This document shows, one piece after another, positions 1-7,040 of a stretch of DNA of 8,499 bases; positions within the stretch are counted from its first letter, which is position 1; every line of letters starts with the position of its first letter. The stretch lies in NCBI GenBank assembly GCA_020438525.1, contig JAGQUL010000026.1, positions 228 to 8,726 of the forward strand, given 5' to 3'. Position numbers and translations under genes: made by a program. This DNA is from Thermoleophilia bacterium. Lineage in GTDB: Bacteria; Actinomycetota; Thermoleophilia; Gaiellales; SKUG01. The notes under the pieces were generated by a model. That model did no database searches. It was not told where the DNA came from and saw only the letters and a list, made by a program, of their open reading frames with translations.

Positions 1-59
1 TGGGCATGTCGCCGATGGGCATGTCACCGATGGGCATGCCGCCGATGGGCATGTCGCCC
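1..59 (+). repeat. 15-bp in-frame tandem repeat coding MGM(S/P)P
   Basis: Four tandem copies of a 15-bp unit (consensus ATGGGCATGTCGCCG) fill positions 1-59; the first copy lacks its leading base because the window begins there. Copies start at 15, 30 and 45. Copies differ by single bases (TCG to TCA or CCG, and the last CCG to CCC), so the array is not freshly duplicated but is still near-identical. It lies in frame in the partial coding sequence and probably continues upstream of the window. Confidence 0.85.
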
Positions 60-455
60 TACGGCGTGATGCCGCGGCCGGTCTACATCAGCTCGCTCAA
101 CCAGCTGCCGCCGGGCGCGGTGCCGATCTCGCAGCAGATGCTCGCGCAGGCGCTGGGGCAGTCCACCGTGGGTGCACAGGTCGTGCAGGACAAGCCGTCG
201 GTGATGGGATCGATGCTCAAGGGCGCCGGGATCGGCGCGGCCGCAGGCGCGGCGTTCGGGATCATCCCGTTCCTGCCGCTCGGCCTGTTCAGCGGAGCGC
301 TCGTCGGCGCCGGCGTGGGCGCGGCGATCGGGCTCGCCAAGGGCCTGGTCGGCAAGACGCAGGAGAACGAGTTCCACGTGATGAGCCCCGAGCAGCAGCA
401 GGCCGCCGCGATGGCGCAGATGGCTGCCGCTACCCCGGCCGGCGCACGCTCCTAG
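1..455 (+). CDS. Met/Gly/Pro-repeat protein with glycine-zipper region (5' partial)
   Basis: I do not recognise this protein. The reading frame is open to the left edge, so the true start is probably outside the window; the first ATG at 6 lies inside a repeat and is unlikely to be the start. The visible ~150 residues have three parts. The N-terminal part is four copies of the five-residue unit M-G-M-S/P-P followed by a Pro-rich stretch. A middle stretch reads like a short globular or helical segment (QQMLAQALGQS). Residues about 73-116 (counted from the ATG at 6) are a Gly/Ala-rich hydrophobic region with GxxxG-type spacing (GAGIGAAAGAAFG, GALVGAGVGAAIG), split by a Pro-containing turn, like a glycine-zipper membrane hairpin. 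The tail is polar, with QQQ and Ala/Met runs. A membrane or envelope role is inference from composition only. The gene converges on nei, with 25 bp between the stop codons. Confidence 0.6.
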   Translation, partial: GMSPMGMSPMGMPPMGMSPYGVMPRPVYISSLNQLPPGAVPISQQMLAQALGQSTVGAQVVQDKPSVMGSMLKGAGIGAAAGAAFGIIPFLPLGLFSGALVGAGVGAAIGLAKGLVGKTQENEFHVMSPEQQQAAAMAQMAAATPAGARS

Positions 456-480
456 CCCGCCGCCGCCCGCGGCCGCCGCA

Positions 481-1275
481 TCACGACTGGCAGCGCGGGC
501 ACCAGGACGTGGTGCGTTGGTGCTCACCCTGCGCACGTGCCTCGATCGGCCCGCCACAGCGCCTGCAGGGCCGCCCCGCGCGCCCGTACGCCCACTTCCC
601 CTCCGGCCCGGGCCCGCGATACGTGATCGCACGGGCGTCGAGCACGCCGTCGTGCATGATCCGCGTCGCGGTCTCGCGGATGCGAACGAGCTCGTCGTCG
701 CTCACGTCGTTCACTCGTCGCCACGGATCGACGCGCGCGAGAAACAGCGACTCCGCCTTGTAGATGTTGCCGATCCCGGCAACGAGCCGCTGGTCCATGA
801 TCGCGTCCCCGAGCTCGCGCTCGCCGTCGAGCCGCATCCGCCGCAGGTACTCCGCGTCGTCGAACGGCTCCACCAGCACGTCCGGGCCGAGCTGCGCGAG
901 CGACGGCACGAGGTCGAGCTCGTCGGTTCGGTGCAGCTGCAGGATCGGGCCGTCGAAGTTGACCGCGTCCCACCCGCCCGAGCCCAGCACCAGCCACGCA
1001 CGACGACGCGCCTTTCGCCAGCGCTCCCCGGCCCGGTACAGGTGCCACACGCCGTCCATCCGCAGGTGCGAGTGGATCGTCACGCCCCGATCGACGTGCA
1101 CGAGCAGGTGCTTGCCGCGCGCCTCCACCCCGGTGACCACCGCGCCGCGCAGCAGCTCGCTCGCGCCGGCCTCGACCAGGTGCGCACCGCGCGCATCCAC
1201 ACGCTCGAGCGGCCGGTCCTGCAGCACGCTGCGCAGCCGACGTGCTGCACGGTGGATGGTGTGACCCTCGGGCAT
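481..1275 (-). CDS. nei: Fpg/Nei-family DNA glycosylase/AP lyase, Nei2-like
   Basis: Bifunctional base-excision-repair enzyme of 264 residues: it removes oxidised bases and cleaves the abasic site by beta/delta elimination. The sequence starts MPEGH, giving the catalytic N-terminal Pro2 (nucleophile after Met removal) and Glu3. The conserved lysine is in RGKHLL (Lys55). The IHSHLRMDGVW segment (67-77) follows. The helix-two-turn-helix signature AGIGNIYKAE is at 166-175 with Asn170. The C-terminal zinc finger has Cys237, Cys240, Cys259 and Cys262, with the loop Arg254 just before the third Cys. The HSHL-MDG-W motif, the YGRAG-CRRCG segment and the position after lhr match my memory of mycobacterial Nei2 (Rv3297) better than Nei1. 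The ATG is fixed by the MPEG motif and by an AGGAGGGG ribosome site 9 nt upstream. It is probably co-transcribed with lhr, and so under the same LexA box. Confidence 0.95.
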   Translation of the reverse strand: MPEGHTIHRAARRLRSVLQDRPLERVDARGAHLVEAGASELLRGAVVTGVEARGKHLLVHVDRGVTIHSHLRMDGVWHLYRAGERWRKARRRAWLVLGSGGWDAVNFDGPILQLHRTDELDLVPSLAQLGPDVLVEPFDDAEYLRRMRLDGERELGDAIMDQRLVAGIGNIYKAESLFLARVDPWRRVNDVSDDELVRIRETATRIMHDGVLDARAITYRGPGPEGKWAYGRAGRPCRRCGGPIEARAQGEHQRTTSWCPRCQS

Positions 1276-1284
1276 CGCGCCTCG

Positions 1285-1292
1285 CCCCTCCT
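1285..1292 (-). promoter_or_regulatory. Strong ribosome binding site of nei overlapping the lhr stop
   Basis: On the minus strand, AGGAGGGG is followed by 9 nt and then the nei ATG at 1275. Two bases of the lhr TAG stop (1291-1293) form the 5' end of this Shine-Dalgarno sequence. Ribosomes terminating on lhr would therefore sit on the nei initiation site, which suggests translational coupling. Confidence 0.75.
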
Positions 1293-4200
1293 ACGGCAGG
1301 TAGTCGGTCGGGAGCTTGCCGTGCGTGGGCAGCTGCACGTCGCCCACGCGCACCGTGCGCGACCTGCGCAGCTGGTCGCGCACCTCGGCCACCGTGCTGG
1401 GCGTAGCGCGCAGCCCGCGCGGCGTGCGCACGAACCCGGTGTCGGCAAATGCACGCACGGCATCGGCGTCGACCGCGTCGTCGTCGACCTGCTCGATCGC
1501 GAGCCGATCCACGCGCCGCTGGTCCACCACCCGGGCGAGCGCACGTGCGATCTCGGGCATCGCCTGACGATCCCACACGACGAGCCGCCGCCCGCTCGGG
1601 CTGACCGTGGCGAGCAGCTCCCCGTCGCGCAGCACCACGTACGTCGACGCATCACGCCGCGGGGTCGACGGCGCGTCCTCGCCCGCCGGATGCTCCGGCC
1701 ACGCCAGCACCGCTCCGTAGGGCTGTGCCGGATCGTTCGCGCGCAGCACCACGACCGGCGGCGAGCCACCCGTCGGCTCGCGCACCGCACGCAGGCGATC
1801 GACCGCCTCCGGCAGCGCGAACTGCGCGCCGCCCATGCCCTCCACGAACCAGCCGCGCCGCACGTGCCCGATCTCCTCCTGCACCGCGAGCGCGCGATAC
1901 ACCGCGGCGAACCCGCCCGGTACCGGGCGCGCCTGCACGCTGTGGCGCGTCACGATGCCGAACGTGTCGAGCAGCGCGTCGCTCATCGCCGCGATCCGCT
2001 CGTCCTCGCCGGCACGCTCCACCGGCAGCATGCTCCAGCGCCCTTGGAAGCGCACGTCCAGCTCGCCGCCCGTTCCCGCGAGCGGTCCACGGCGCGTGCG
2101 GCGCATCCGGCCGCGTCGCCCGGTGCGAAGCCCGCTCCTGCGACTGGCGCCCTGCATGGGCTGCGACGACGATTCCGCATCGGCGGCAGCAGCCTGGTCG
2201 GCATCGCGCGCGGCCTTGGCCAGCTGTGCGGGCGTGGCGGCGCCGGCGCGCAGGGTGCTCCACGAGTCGTTGGTGGCGTGCCCGGCCGCGGCGAGGCGCC
2301 AGAGCGCCGCAAGCGCGCGCTCGCTCGGGATCCCGGTGCCGCGCACGATGTCGCCGAGGAAGGTCGCACCACGGGCGCGCAGGTACTCGTGGACCGCGCG
2401 GCTGTCGTCGTCGTGGGGCAGCTCGTCGGGGGGCGGTGCGAGCAGGTCGAGGTGGTCGCTCGCGAACAGCGCGACCTGGATCGAGCCGTTGCGGATGCCG
2501 CGACCCATCCACGTGAGCTGCCCGGTCTTGACGAGCTCGTCGAGCCACTGGCCGCGCCAGCTCGACAGCCGCGGCGCGACGAGGTCGCGCTCCCACTGCG
2601 CCGGCGTGGCCTCGACGCCCTCGAGCTGCACGACCACGTCGCGCGTGGCGGCGGCGCTGCCCGACGGCGGCTGCTGCAGGCCGTGCCAGCCCATCAGGAA
2701 GCGTGCGAGCGCGGAGCGGTCGGCGGGCTCGATCTCGCGGCGCAGGTGGCTCAGGGTGCGACGACGCAGCCGGCGCAGCACGTCGGGGTCGCACCACTCC
2801 TCCGTGCGACCGCCCGGCAGGAACCCGCCGCGAAGCACGCTGCCGCGCGCGTGGAGCGCCTCCAGTGCGACCTCGACCTCCGCGACCGGGATGTCCCAGT
2901 GCTGGGCGAGCTCGCGGGCGGTGAACGGCGTGGATGTGCGTGCGCGACGGCCGACGAGCCGCTCGAGCGGGCGCTCGGACGGGTCGAGGAACACGCCGGG
3001 CACGCCGGGCGGCGCCTGCACGCCGAGCACCGCGACGTAGTCGCCGGTGTCCTCGATCGAGATGTAGCGCTCGGTGCCGGCGATCCGCACCGCCACTGCT
3101 CGACGTGATGCCTGCAGCTCGTCGAGCCACGCATCGACGCGGTGCTGCGCGTCGAGCTCGTCGTCGTCGCTGCCCGGCTCGACGCGGTGTGCGAGCTCGT
3201 CGCGGGACAGGTCGCCGAGCAGGCGCAGCACGTCGTGGAGCTGGTCGACGGTGCGTGCGCGTCGCCCCTCGGCGGTGCGCTGCAGCTCGGCGCGCACCTC
3301 GTCGATCGCGTCGAGCTCGAGCAGCTCGCGCAGCTCGCCGGTGCCGAGCAGCTCGCGCAGCAGCGCCTGGTCGAGGCTGAGCGCCTGCACGCGCCGCTCG
3401 GTGGACGGCTTGTCGCCGTCGTAGTCGTACATGAACGCGCCGGTGTAGTCGAACAGCAGCGAGGCGCTCATCACGGAGGCGGAGCGGGTCTCCACCTCCA
3501 CCACGCGGATCGTGCGCTCGTGGATGCCGCGCAGCACGCCTGCCAGGTCGGGGAGGCGGAACACGTCGCGCATGCACTCGCGGTAGGTCTCGAGGATCAT
3601 CGGGAAGCTCGCCTGCTCCTGTGCGACGCGCAGCACGTCGGCGGCGCGCATGCGCTGAAGCCACAGCGGCGAGCGGCGACGGAAGCTCGAGAGCGGCAGC
3701 ACCAGCGCGCGCGTGGCGACCTCGCGGAAGCGCGATGCGAACAGCGCCGAGCCGCCGAGCTTGCTGACGAGCAGGTCCTCGATCGATTCGGGGTCGGGCA
3801 GCAGCGCCTCGATCGGCGGCAGGGAGTCGATGTCGGGCAGGCGCAGGGCGATCCCGTCGTCGCTCCACAGGGCGGTTGCCTCGAGCCCGTGCTCGGCGAG
3901 CAGCCGCTCCTCGATCGCCATCGCCCACGGGGCGTGGACGGGCTTGCCGAACGGGCTGAGGATGCAGACGCGCCAGTCGCCCAGCTCGTCGCGGAAGCGC
4001 TCGACCACGATCGTGCGATCGTCGGGCGCGGCGCCGGTCGCGGCGACCTGCTCGCGGACGAAGGCGATCAGGTTGCGGGCCGCGCGGCGGTCGCACAGGT
4101 ACTCGGTCTCGATGCGCTCGAGCAGCTCGAGGTCGGCGGGGTCGTCCTCGTCCACGAACGCCGCCAGCTGCGGGTCGTCGACGTTCGCGGCGTTGGGTGA

Positions 4201-6225
4201 TGCGTCGGCCACGGTGCGCACGAGCTCGCCGACCGCACGCCCGAGCTCGACGGTGCGGCCGGCGCCCTCGCCGTGCCAGAACGGTGGCTTGCCGATCGCG
4301 CCCGGCTGCGGGGAGACGTTGACGCGGTCGCGGGTGATCTCCTCCACGCGCCAGCTCGAGGAGCCGAGCACGATCACGTCGCCCAGGCGCGTCTCGTGCA
4401 CCATCTCCTCGTCGAGCTCGCCGACGCGGGCGCCGGGCCCACCGCCCACCACGAACACGCCGTACAGGCCGCGATCGGGAATCGTGCCGGCGTTGGTGAT
4501 CGCGACCTTGGCGGCGTCGCTGCGCGTCTTGACCTCGCCGGTCTCGCGGTCCCAGGTGACGCGCGCCTTGATGTCGGCTGCCTCGTCGACCGGGAAGTAG
4601 CCTGCGAGCAGGCTGAGCAGGTTGTGGAACTGGTCGTCGGAGATGTCGCGCCACGGCCACGCGCGACGCGTGAGCTCGAGCAGCTCGTCGACGGTGAACG
4701 CGCGCTCCACGCAGGTTGCCACCACCTGCTGGGCGAGCACGTCGAGGCAGAGCTCCGGCACGTGCACGGGCTCGATCTCGCGGCGGCTCATCAGCCGCGT
4801 CACCGCCGCCGCCTCGACGAGGTCGGCGCGGTGCTTCGGGTAGATGCGCCCGCGCGACACGTCGCCCACGTTGTGGCCGGCGCGCCCGATCCGCTGCAGT
4901 CCGCTCGCGACCGATCGCGGGCTCTCGACGAGCAGCACGAGGTCCACGGCGCCCATGTCGATGCCGAGCTCGAGGCTGCTCGTCGCGACGATGCACGGCA
5001 GCTGCCCGGCCTTGAGCAGCTCCTCCATCTCGGTGCGCGTCTCGCGGCTGATCGATCCGTGGTGCGCGCGTGCCACGACGGGCGTGGGCAGGTCGGCGGG
5101 GATGTCGACCTCGGTGTCGGCGGTCCACTCGAGCCCCTGCGCCTCGTGTTCGGCGCGCTGCTCGGCGACGTATCGCGCGACGAGGCGTCGTGCGGCGAGC
5201 TCGTTGAGCGCGCCGGCGAGGCGTTCGGCGAGCCGGCGGCTGTTGACGAACACGATCGTGCTGGTGTGCGCCTCGACGTGGTCGAGCAGCTCGGCGTGGA
5301 GCGCCGACCAGATCGAGTAGGTGTCGTTGTCGGGCGAGTTCGACGTCGGCGTGTCGAGGTCCTCGAGCTCGCTGGCGACGATCTTCGATCCGACCGCGGT
5401 CATGTCGTCGACCGGCACCACGACCTGCAGGTCGTGCTGCTTGTCGCCGGGGGTCTCGATCACGCGCACGTCGCGACCGTCGGCGCAGCCTCCCAGGAAC
5501 GCGCTGATCCGTTCGATCGGGCGCTGCGTGGCCGACAGCCCGATCCGCTGGAACTCGCGGCCGGGCGGGAGCTCGTCGCCGCGCTCGGCGGCCGCCTCGG
5601 CCACGCGCATCGCCAGCCGTTCGAGCGTGAACGCCATGTGGGTGCCGCGCTTGTTGGAGGCGAGCGCATGGATCTCGTCGACGACGACCCAGCGCACGTG
5701 GTCGAAGAGCTCGCGCGTGCCGCTGGTGAGCATCACGTAGAGCGATTCGGGCGTGGTGATGAAGATGTCGGGCGGGTTGCGCTTCTGGCGCTGGCGCTCC
5801 GACTGCGGGGTGTCGCCGGTACGCACGCCGACACGCAGCTCGGGCACGTGCAGGCCGAGCCGCTCGGCGTGGCGGCGGATGCCCTGCAGCGGCGCGCGCA
5901 GGTTGCGTTCGATGTCGTAGTTGAGCGCGCGCAGCGGCGAGACGTAGAGCAGGCGCAGCCGCTCGCCCGCCTCGGGCTCCGGCGCGCGCAGCAGCTGGTC
6001 GATGCCGCTCAGGAACGCGGCGAGCGTCTTGCCCGAGCCGGTCGGCGCGCCGAGCAGCACGTGCTCGCCGCGGCCGATCGCGTCCCAGCCGCGCAGCTGC
6101 ACCTCGGTCGGCGAGTCGAACTGCTCGCGAACCCACGCGGCGACGGCCGGATGGAACGTCGCCAGCACGTCGTCGACCATGGGAAGTGGATCGACGCCGT
6201 GCGCTGGTGTCTCGCGCGCGGGCAT
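1291..6225 (-). CDS. lhr: Lhr, large ATP-dependent 3'-5' helicase (Lhr-Core plus C-terminal domain)
   Basis: Superfamily 2 helicase of about 1644 residues. Helicase motifs, in order: Walker A GAPTGSGKT (59-67), YVSPLRALNYD (94-104), TTPESLY, VVDEIHAL with the DEIH box (183-186), SATQRP (motif III), IVFVNSRR (motif IV), VATSSLELGIDMG (motif V) and QRIGRAGH (444-451). Winged-helix and Lhr-Core regions follow. The family hallmark EWCDPDVLRRLRRRTLSHLRREIEP is broken here for length: EWCDPDVLRRL then LSHLRREIEP. The C-terminal third is the Lhr-CTD, entered through a low-complexity Arg-rich linker. The protein is about 100 residues longer than the E. coli or M. smegmatis proteins (around 1500-1540). 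Mycobacterial Lhr is a 3'-5' ssDNA translocase that unwinds RNA:DNA hybrids; a uracil-glycosylase activity has been reported for the C-terminal region of E. coli Lhr. I chose the ATG at 6225 because TAAGAT lies 6 nt upstream. A GTG at 6231 and an ATG at 6180 are alternatives; none has a Shine-Dalgarno sequence. Confidence 0.96.
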   Translation of the reverse strand: MPARETPAHGVDPLPMVDDVLATFHPAVAAWVREQFDSPTEVQLRGWDAIGRGEHVLLGAPTGSGKTLAAFLSGIDQLLRAPEPEAGERLRLLYVSPLRALNYDIERNLRAPLQGIRRHAERLGLHVPELRVGVRTGDTPQSERQRQKRNPPDIFITTPESLYVMLTSGTRELFDHVRWVVVDEIHALASNKRGTHMAFTLERLAMRVAEAAAERGDELPPGREFQRIGLSATQRPIERISAFLGGCADGRDVRVIETPGDKQHDLQVVVPVDDMTAVGSKIVASELEDLDTPTSNSPDNDTYSIWSALHAELLDHVEAHTSTIVFVNSRRLAERLAGALNELAARRLVARYVAEQRAEHEAQGLEWTADTEVDIPADLPTPVVARAHHGSISRETRTEMEELLKAGQLPCIVATSSLELGIDMGAVDLVLLVESPRSVASGLQRIGRAGHNVGDVSRGRIYPKHRADLVEAAAVTRLMSRREIEPVHVPELCLDVLAQQVVATCVERAFTVDELLELTRRAWPWRDISDDQFHNLLSLLAGYFPVDEAADIKARVTWDRETGEVKTRSDAAKVAITNAGTIPDRGLYGVFVVGGGPGARVGELDEEMVHETRLGDVIVLGSSSWRVEEITRDRVNVSPQPGAIGKPPFWHGEGAGRTVELGRAVGELVRTVADASPNAANVDDPQLAAFVDEDDPADLELLERIETEYLCDRRAARNLIAFVREQVAATGAAPDDRTIVVERFRDELGDWRVCILSPFGKPVHAPWAMAIEERLLAEHGLEATALWSDDGIALRLPDIDSLPPIEALLPDPESIEDLLVSKLGGSALFASRFREVATRALVLPLSSFRRRSPLWLQRMRAADVLRVAQEQASFPMILETYRECMRDVFRLPDLAGVLRGIHERTIRVVEVETRSASVMSASLLFDYTGAFMYDYDGDKPSTERRVQALSLDQALLRELLGTGELRELLELDAIDEVRAELQRTAEGRRARTVDQLHDVLRLLGDLSRDELAHRVEPGSDDDELDAQHRVDAWLDELQASRRAVAVRIAGTERYISIEDTGDYVAVLGVQAPPGVPGVFLDPSERPLERLVGRRARTSTPFTARELAQHWDIPVAEVEVALEALHARGSVLRGGFLPGGRTEEWCDPDVLRRLRRRTLSHLRREIEPADRSALARFLMGWHGLQQPPSGSAAATRDVVVQLEGVEATPAQWERDLVAPRLSSWRGQWLDELVKTGQLTWMGRGIRNGSIQVALFASDHLDLLAPPPDELPHDDDSRAVHEYLRARGATFLGDIVRGTGIPSERALAALWRLAAAGHATNDSWSTLRAGAATPAQLAKAARDADQAAAADAESSSQPMQGASRRSGLRTGRRGRMRRTRRGPLAGTGGELDVRFQGRWSMLPVERAGEDERIAAMSDALLDTFGIVTRHSVQARPVPGGFAAVYRALAVQEEIGHVRRGWFVEGMGGAQFALPEAVDRLRAVREPTGGSPPVVVLRANDPAQPYGAVLAWPEHPAGEDAPSTPRRDASTYVVLRDGELLATVSPSGRRLVVWDRQAMPEIARALARVVDQRRVDRLAIEQVDDDAVDADAVRAFADTGFVRTPRGLRATPSTVAEVRDQLRRSRTVRVGDVQLPTHGKLPTDYLP
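2075..2215 (-). other. Low-complexity basic linker within Lhr
   Basis: This segment codes approximately residues 1337-1384 of Lhr. It runs from an Ala/Asp-rich stretch (DADQAAAADAESSSQP) into an Arg/Gly-rich stretch (GLRTGRRGRMRRTRRG) and ends just before the folded segment LDVRFQGRWSML. It is predicted to be disordered and strongly positive. It separates the winged-helix portion from the final C-terminal module, and probably accounts for part of the extra length of this Lhr. A tether or nucleic-acid contact is inference. Confidence 0.6.
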
Positions 6226-6231
6226 GCGCAC

Positions 6232-6237
6232 ATCTTA
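6232..6237 (-). promoter_or_regulatory. Predicted -10 box of lhr (leaderless start)
   Basis: TAAGAT on the minus strand fits the actinobacterial TAnnnT -10 pattern and is followed by 6 nt and the ATG at 6225. With the usual 6-7 nt from -10 to +1, the transcript would begin on or beside the A of the ATG, i.e. leaderless, which agrees with the absence of a ribosome site. A weak -35 (CGAACA, 3 of 6 matches to TTGACA) lies 18 bp upstream, inside the LexA box. Confidence 0.6.
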
Positions 6238-6247
6238 GACGCGCGCG

Positions 6248-6261
6248 CGAACATGTGTTCG
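6248..6261 (-). promoter_or_regulatory. LexA (SOS) box upstream of lhr–nei
   Basis: The minus-strand sequence CGAACACATGTTCG, and its complement CGAACATGTGTTCG, both satisfy the Gram-positive LexA consensus CGAACRNRYGTTCG at every position. It lies in the 37-bp gap between the udgB stop (6263-6265) and the lhr start. It ends 10 bp upstream of the predicted -10 box and covers the -35 region, where a bound repressor would block RNA polymerase. This makes lhr, and nei behind it, a predicted member of the SOS regulon, relieved when RecA filaments trigger LexA self-cleavage. A chance exact match at this position is very unlikely, but binding has not been shown. Confidence 0.85.
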
Positions 6262-6262
6262 A

Positions 6263-7009
6263 TCAGGAGGTGCCGAGCTCGACCGCACGGGTGAACACCG
6301 CGTCGAGCATCGGCTCGGTGAGCCGGCCGGTGAAGGTGTTCTGCTGGCTCGGGTGGAACGAGCAGATGATCGTCAGGCCGCTGGCAAGCGGCACCTCGAC
6401 CCCGTGCCCGAACTTCGGCCGAGGCGACGGAAGCGCGTCGCCGCGGGCCTTGAGGATCGCCCACAGCGCGTTGAAGCCGATCGCCCCCAGGCACACCGCA
6501 ACTCGCAGGGTCGGGGCGAGCAGCTCGAGCTCGCGATCGATCCACGGGCGGCAGGTGGCGACCTCCTGCGTCGTCGGCTTGTTCGCCGGCGGCGCGCAGC
6601 GTGCCGCCGCGCTCACGTATGCGCCGGAGAGCGCGAGGCCGTCGCCCCGATCGACGCTCGCCGCCTGGTTGGCAAGCCCCGCGCGGTGCATTGCCCGGTA
6701 GAGCCAGTCGCCGCTGCGATCGCCCGTGAACATCCGCCCGGTGCGGTTCGCGCCATGCGCCGCAGGCGCGAGCCCGACCACGAGCACCGACGCCTCCGGA
6801 TCGCCGAATCCGGGCACGGGTCGCCCCCAGTACTGCTCGTCGGCGTAGGCGGCGCGCTTGTCGCGGGCCACCTGTTCGCGCCACTCGACCAGTCGCGGGC
6901 AGGCGGTGCAGCGCGAGACCGCCGCGGCGTGCTGGGCGAGGTCGGCGCAGGCGGGCGCGGTCGTTGCGGGGTCGGTGACGGGGTCGTCGATCAGCTCGGA
7001 GCGGGTCAC
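6263..7009 (-). CDS. udgB: Family 5 uracil-DNA glycosylase (UdgB type), iron-sulfur
   Basis: Monofunctional base-excision glycosylase of 248 residues from the chosen GTG. Family 5 enzymes remove uracil, hypoxanthine and some other damaged bases. Evidence is the motif GLAPAAHGANRTGRMFTGD (79-97), which carries Ala where families 1 and 4 have a catalytic Asp/Asn/Glu, as is typical of family 5. The second active-site motif, FHPSQQNTFTGRLT, is at about 218-231. Four cysteines are suited to a 4Fe-4S cluster: Cys34 and Cys37 (CTAC), Cys138 (ARCAPPANK) and Cys153 (ATCRPW). The start is uncertain. The frame extends to a TTG at 7090 that would overlap the next gene by 50 bp, and the added residues look like non-coding frame. 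GTG at 7009 has TAGGGT 7 nt upstream, so I infer a leaderless transcript. The stop lies 37 bp before the lhr ATG, so readthrough into lhr–nei is possible. Confidence 0.92.
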   Translation of the reverse strand: MTRSELIDDPVTDPATTAPACADLAQHAAAVSRCTACPRLVEWREQVARDKRAAYADEQYWGRPVPGFGDPEASVLVVGLAPAAHGANRTGRMFTGDRSGDWLYRAMHRAGLANQAASVDRGDGLALSGAYVSAAARCAPPANKPTTQEVATCRPWIDRELELLAPTLRVAVCLGAIGFNALWAILKARGDALPSPRPKFGHGVEVPLASGLTIICSFHPSQQNTFTGRLTEPMLDAVFTRAVELGTS

Positions 7010-7020
7010 GCTGGTGACCC
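7003..7020. repeat. Inverted repeat over the udgB start and -10 box
   Basis: GGGTCAC, a 4-nt spacer (GCTG) and GTGACCC form a perfect 7-bp inverted repeat. It covers the GTG start at 7007-7009 and runs into the predicted -10 box at 7017-7022. The position is typical of a repressor operator. If the transcript starts at 7009, the left arm would be transcribed but the right arm would not, so a DNA operator is more likely than an RNA hairpin. Confidence 0.4.
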
Positions 7021-7022
7021 TA
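7017..7022 (-). promoter_or_regulatory. Predicted -10 box of udgB (leaderless start)
   Basis: TAGGGT on the minus strand matches TAnnnT and stands 7 nt before the GTG at 7009; there is no convincing ribosome site. A partial -35 (CTGAAC, 3 of 6 matches to TTGACA) is 16 bp upstream, at the very end of the preceding gene. Together these suggest udgB has its own leaderless promoter in the 31-bp gap. Confidence 0.45.
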
Positions 7023-7040
7023 CCCAAGCTGCGAGACCGT

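Noticed and set aside
1..59. CRISPR or other non-coding repeat array at the left edge
   Set aside because: The units are 15 bp, contiguous and in frame with an open reading frame, so they are protein-coding repeats without spacers.
456..480. Possible bidirectional terminator between the convergent gene and nei
   Set aside because: The 25-bp gap is pure G/C with only a 4-bp stem and no T-run on either strand; not enough to call.
517..3108. Long plus-strand open frame (863 codons) antisense to nei and lhr
   Set aside because: It is a GC-driven shadow: composition is Arg/Ala/His/Leu-rich without any motif, and the opposite strand codes two well-defined protein families across it.
1652..6136. 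Minus-strand open frame of 1494 codons in another frame within lhr
   Set aside because: Almost pure Arg/Ala/Gly/Pro translation with no motif; it is an out-of-frame shadow of lhr.
4273..6294. Long plus-strand open frame (673 codons) antisense to the lhr helicase core
   Set aside because: No recognisable domain; the minus strand carries every helicase motif in order here, and stop codons are rare in all frames at this GC level.
481..7009. Possible anti-phage defence island built around the helicase
   Set aside because: All helicase motifs and flanking signatures are those of the housekeeping repair protein Lhr with glycosylase neighbours; no nuclease, methylase, toxin or mobile-element gene is present.
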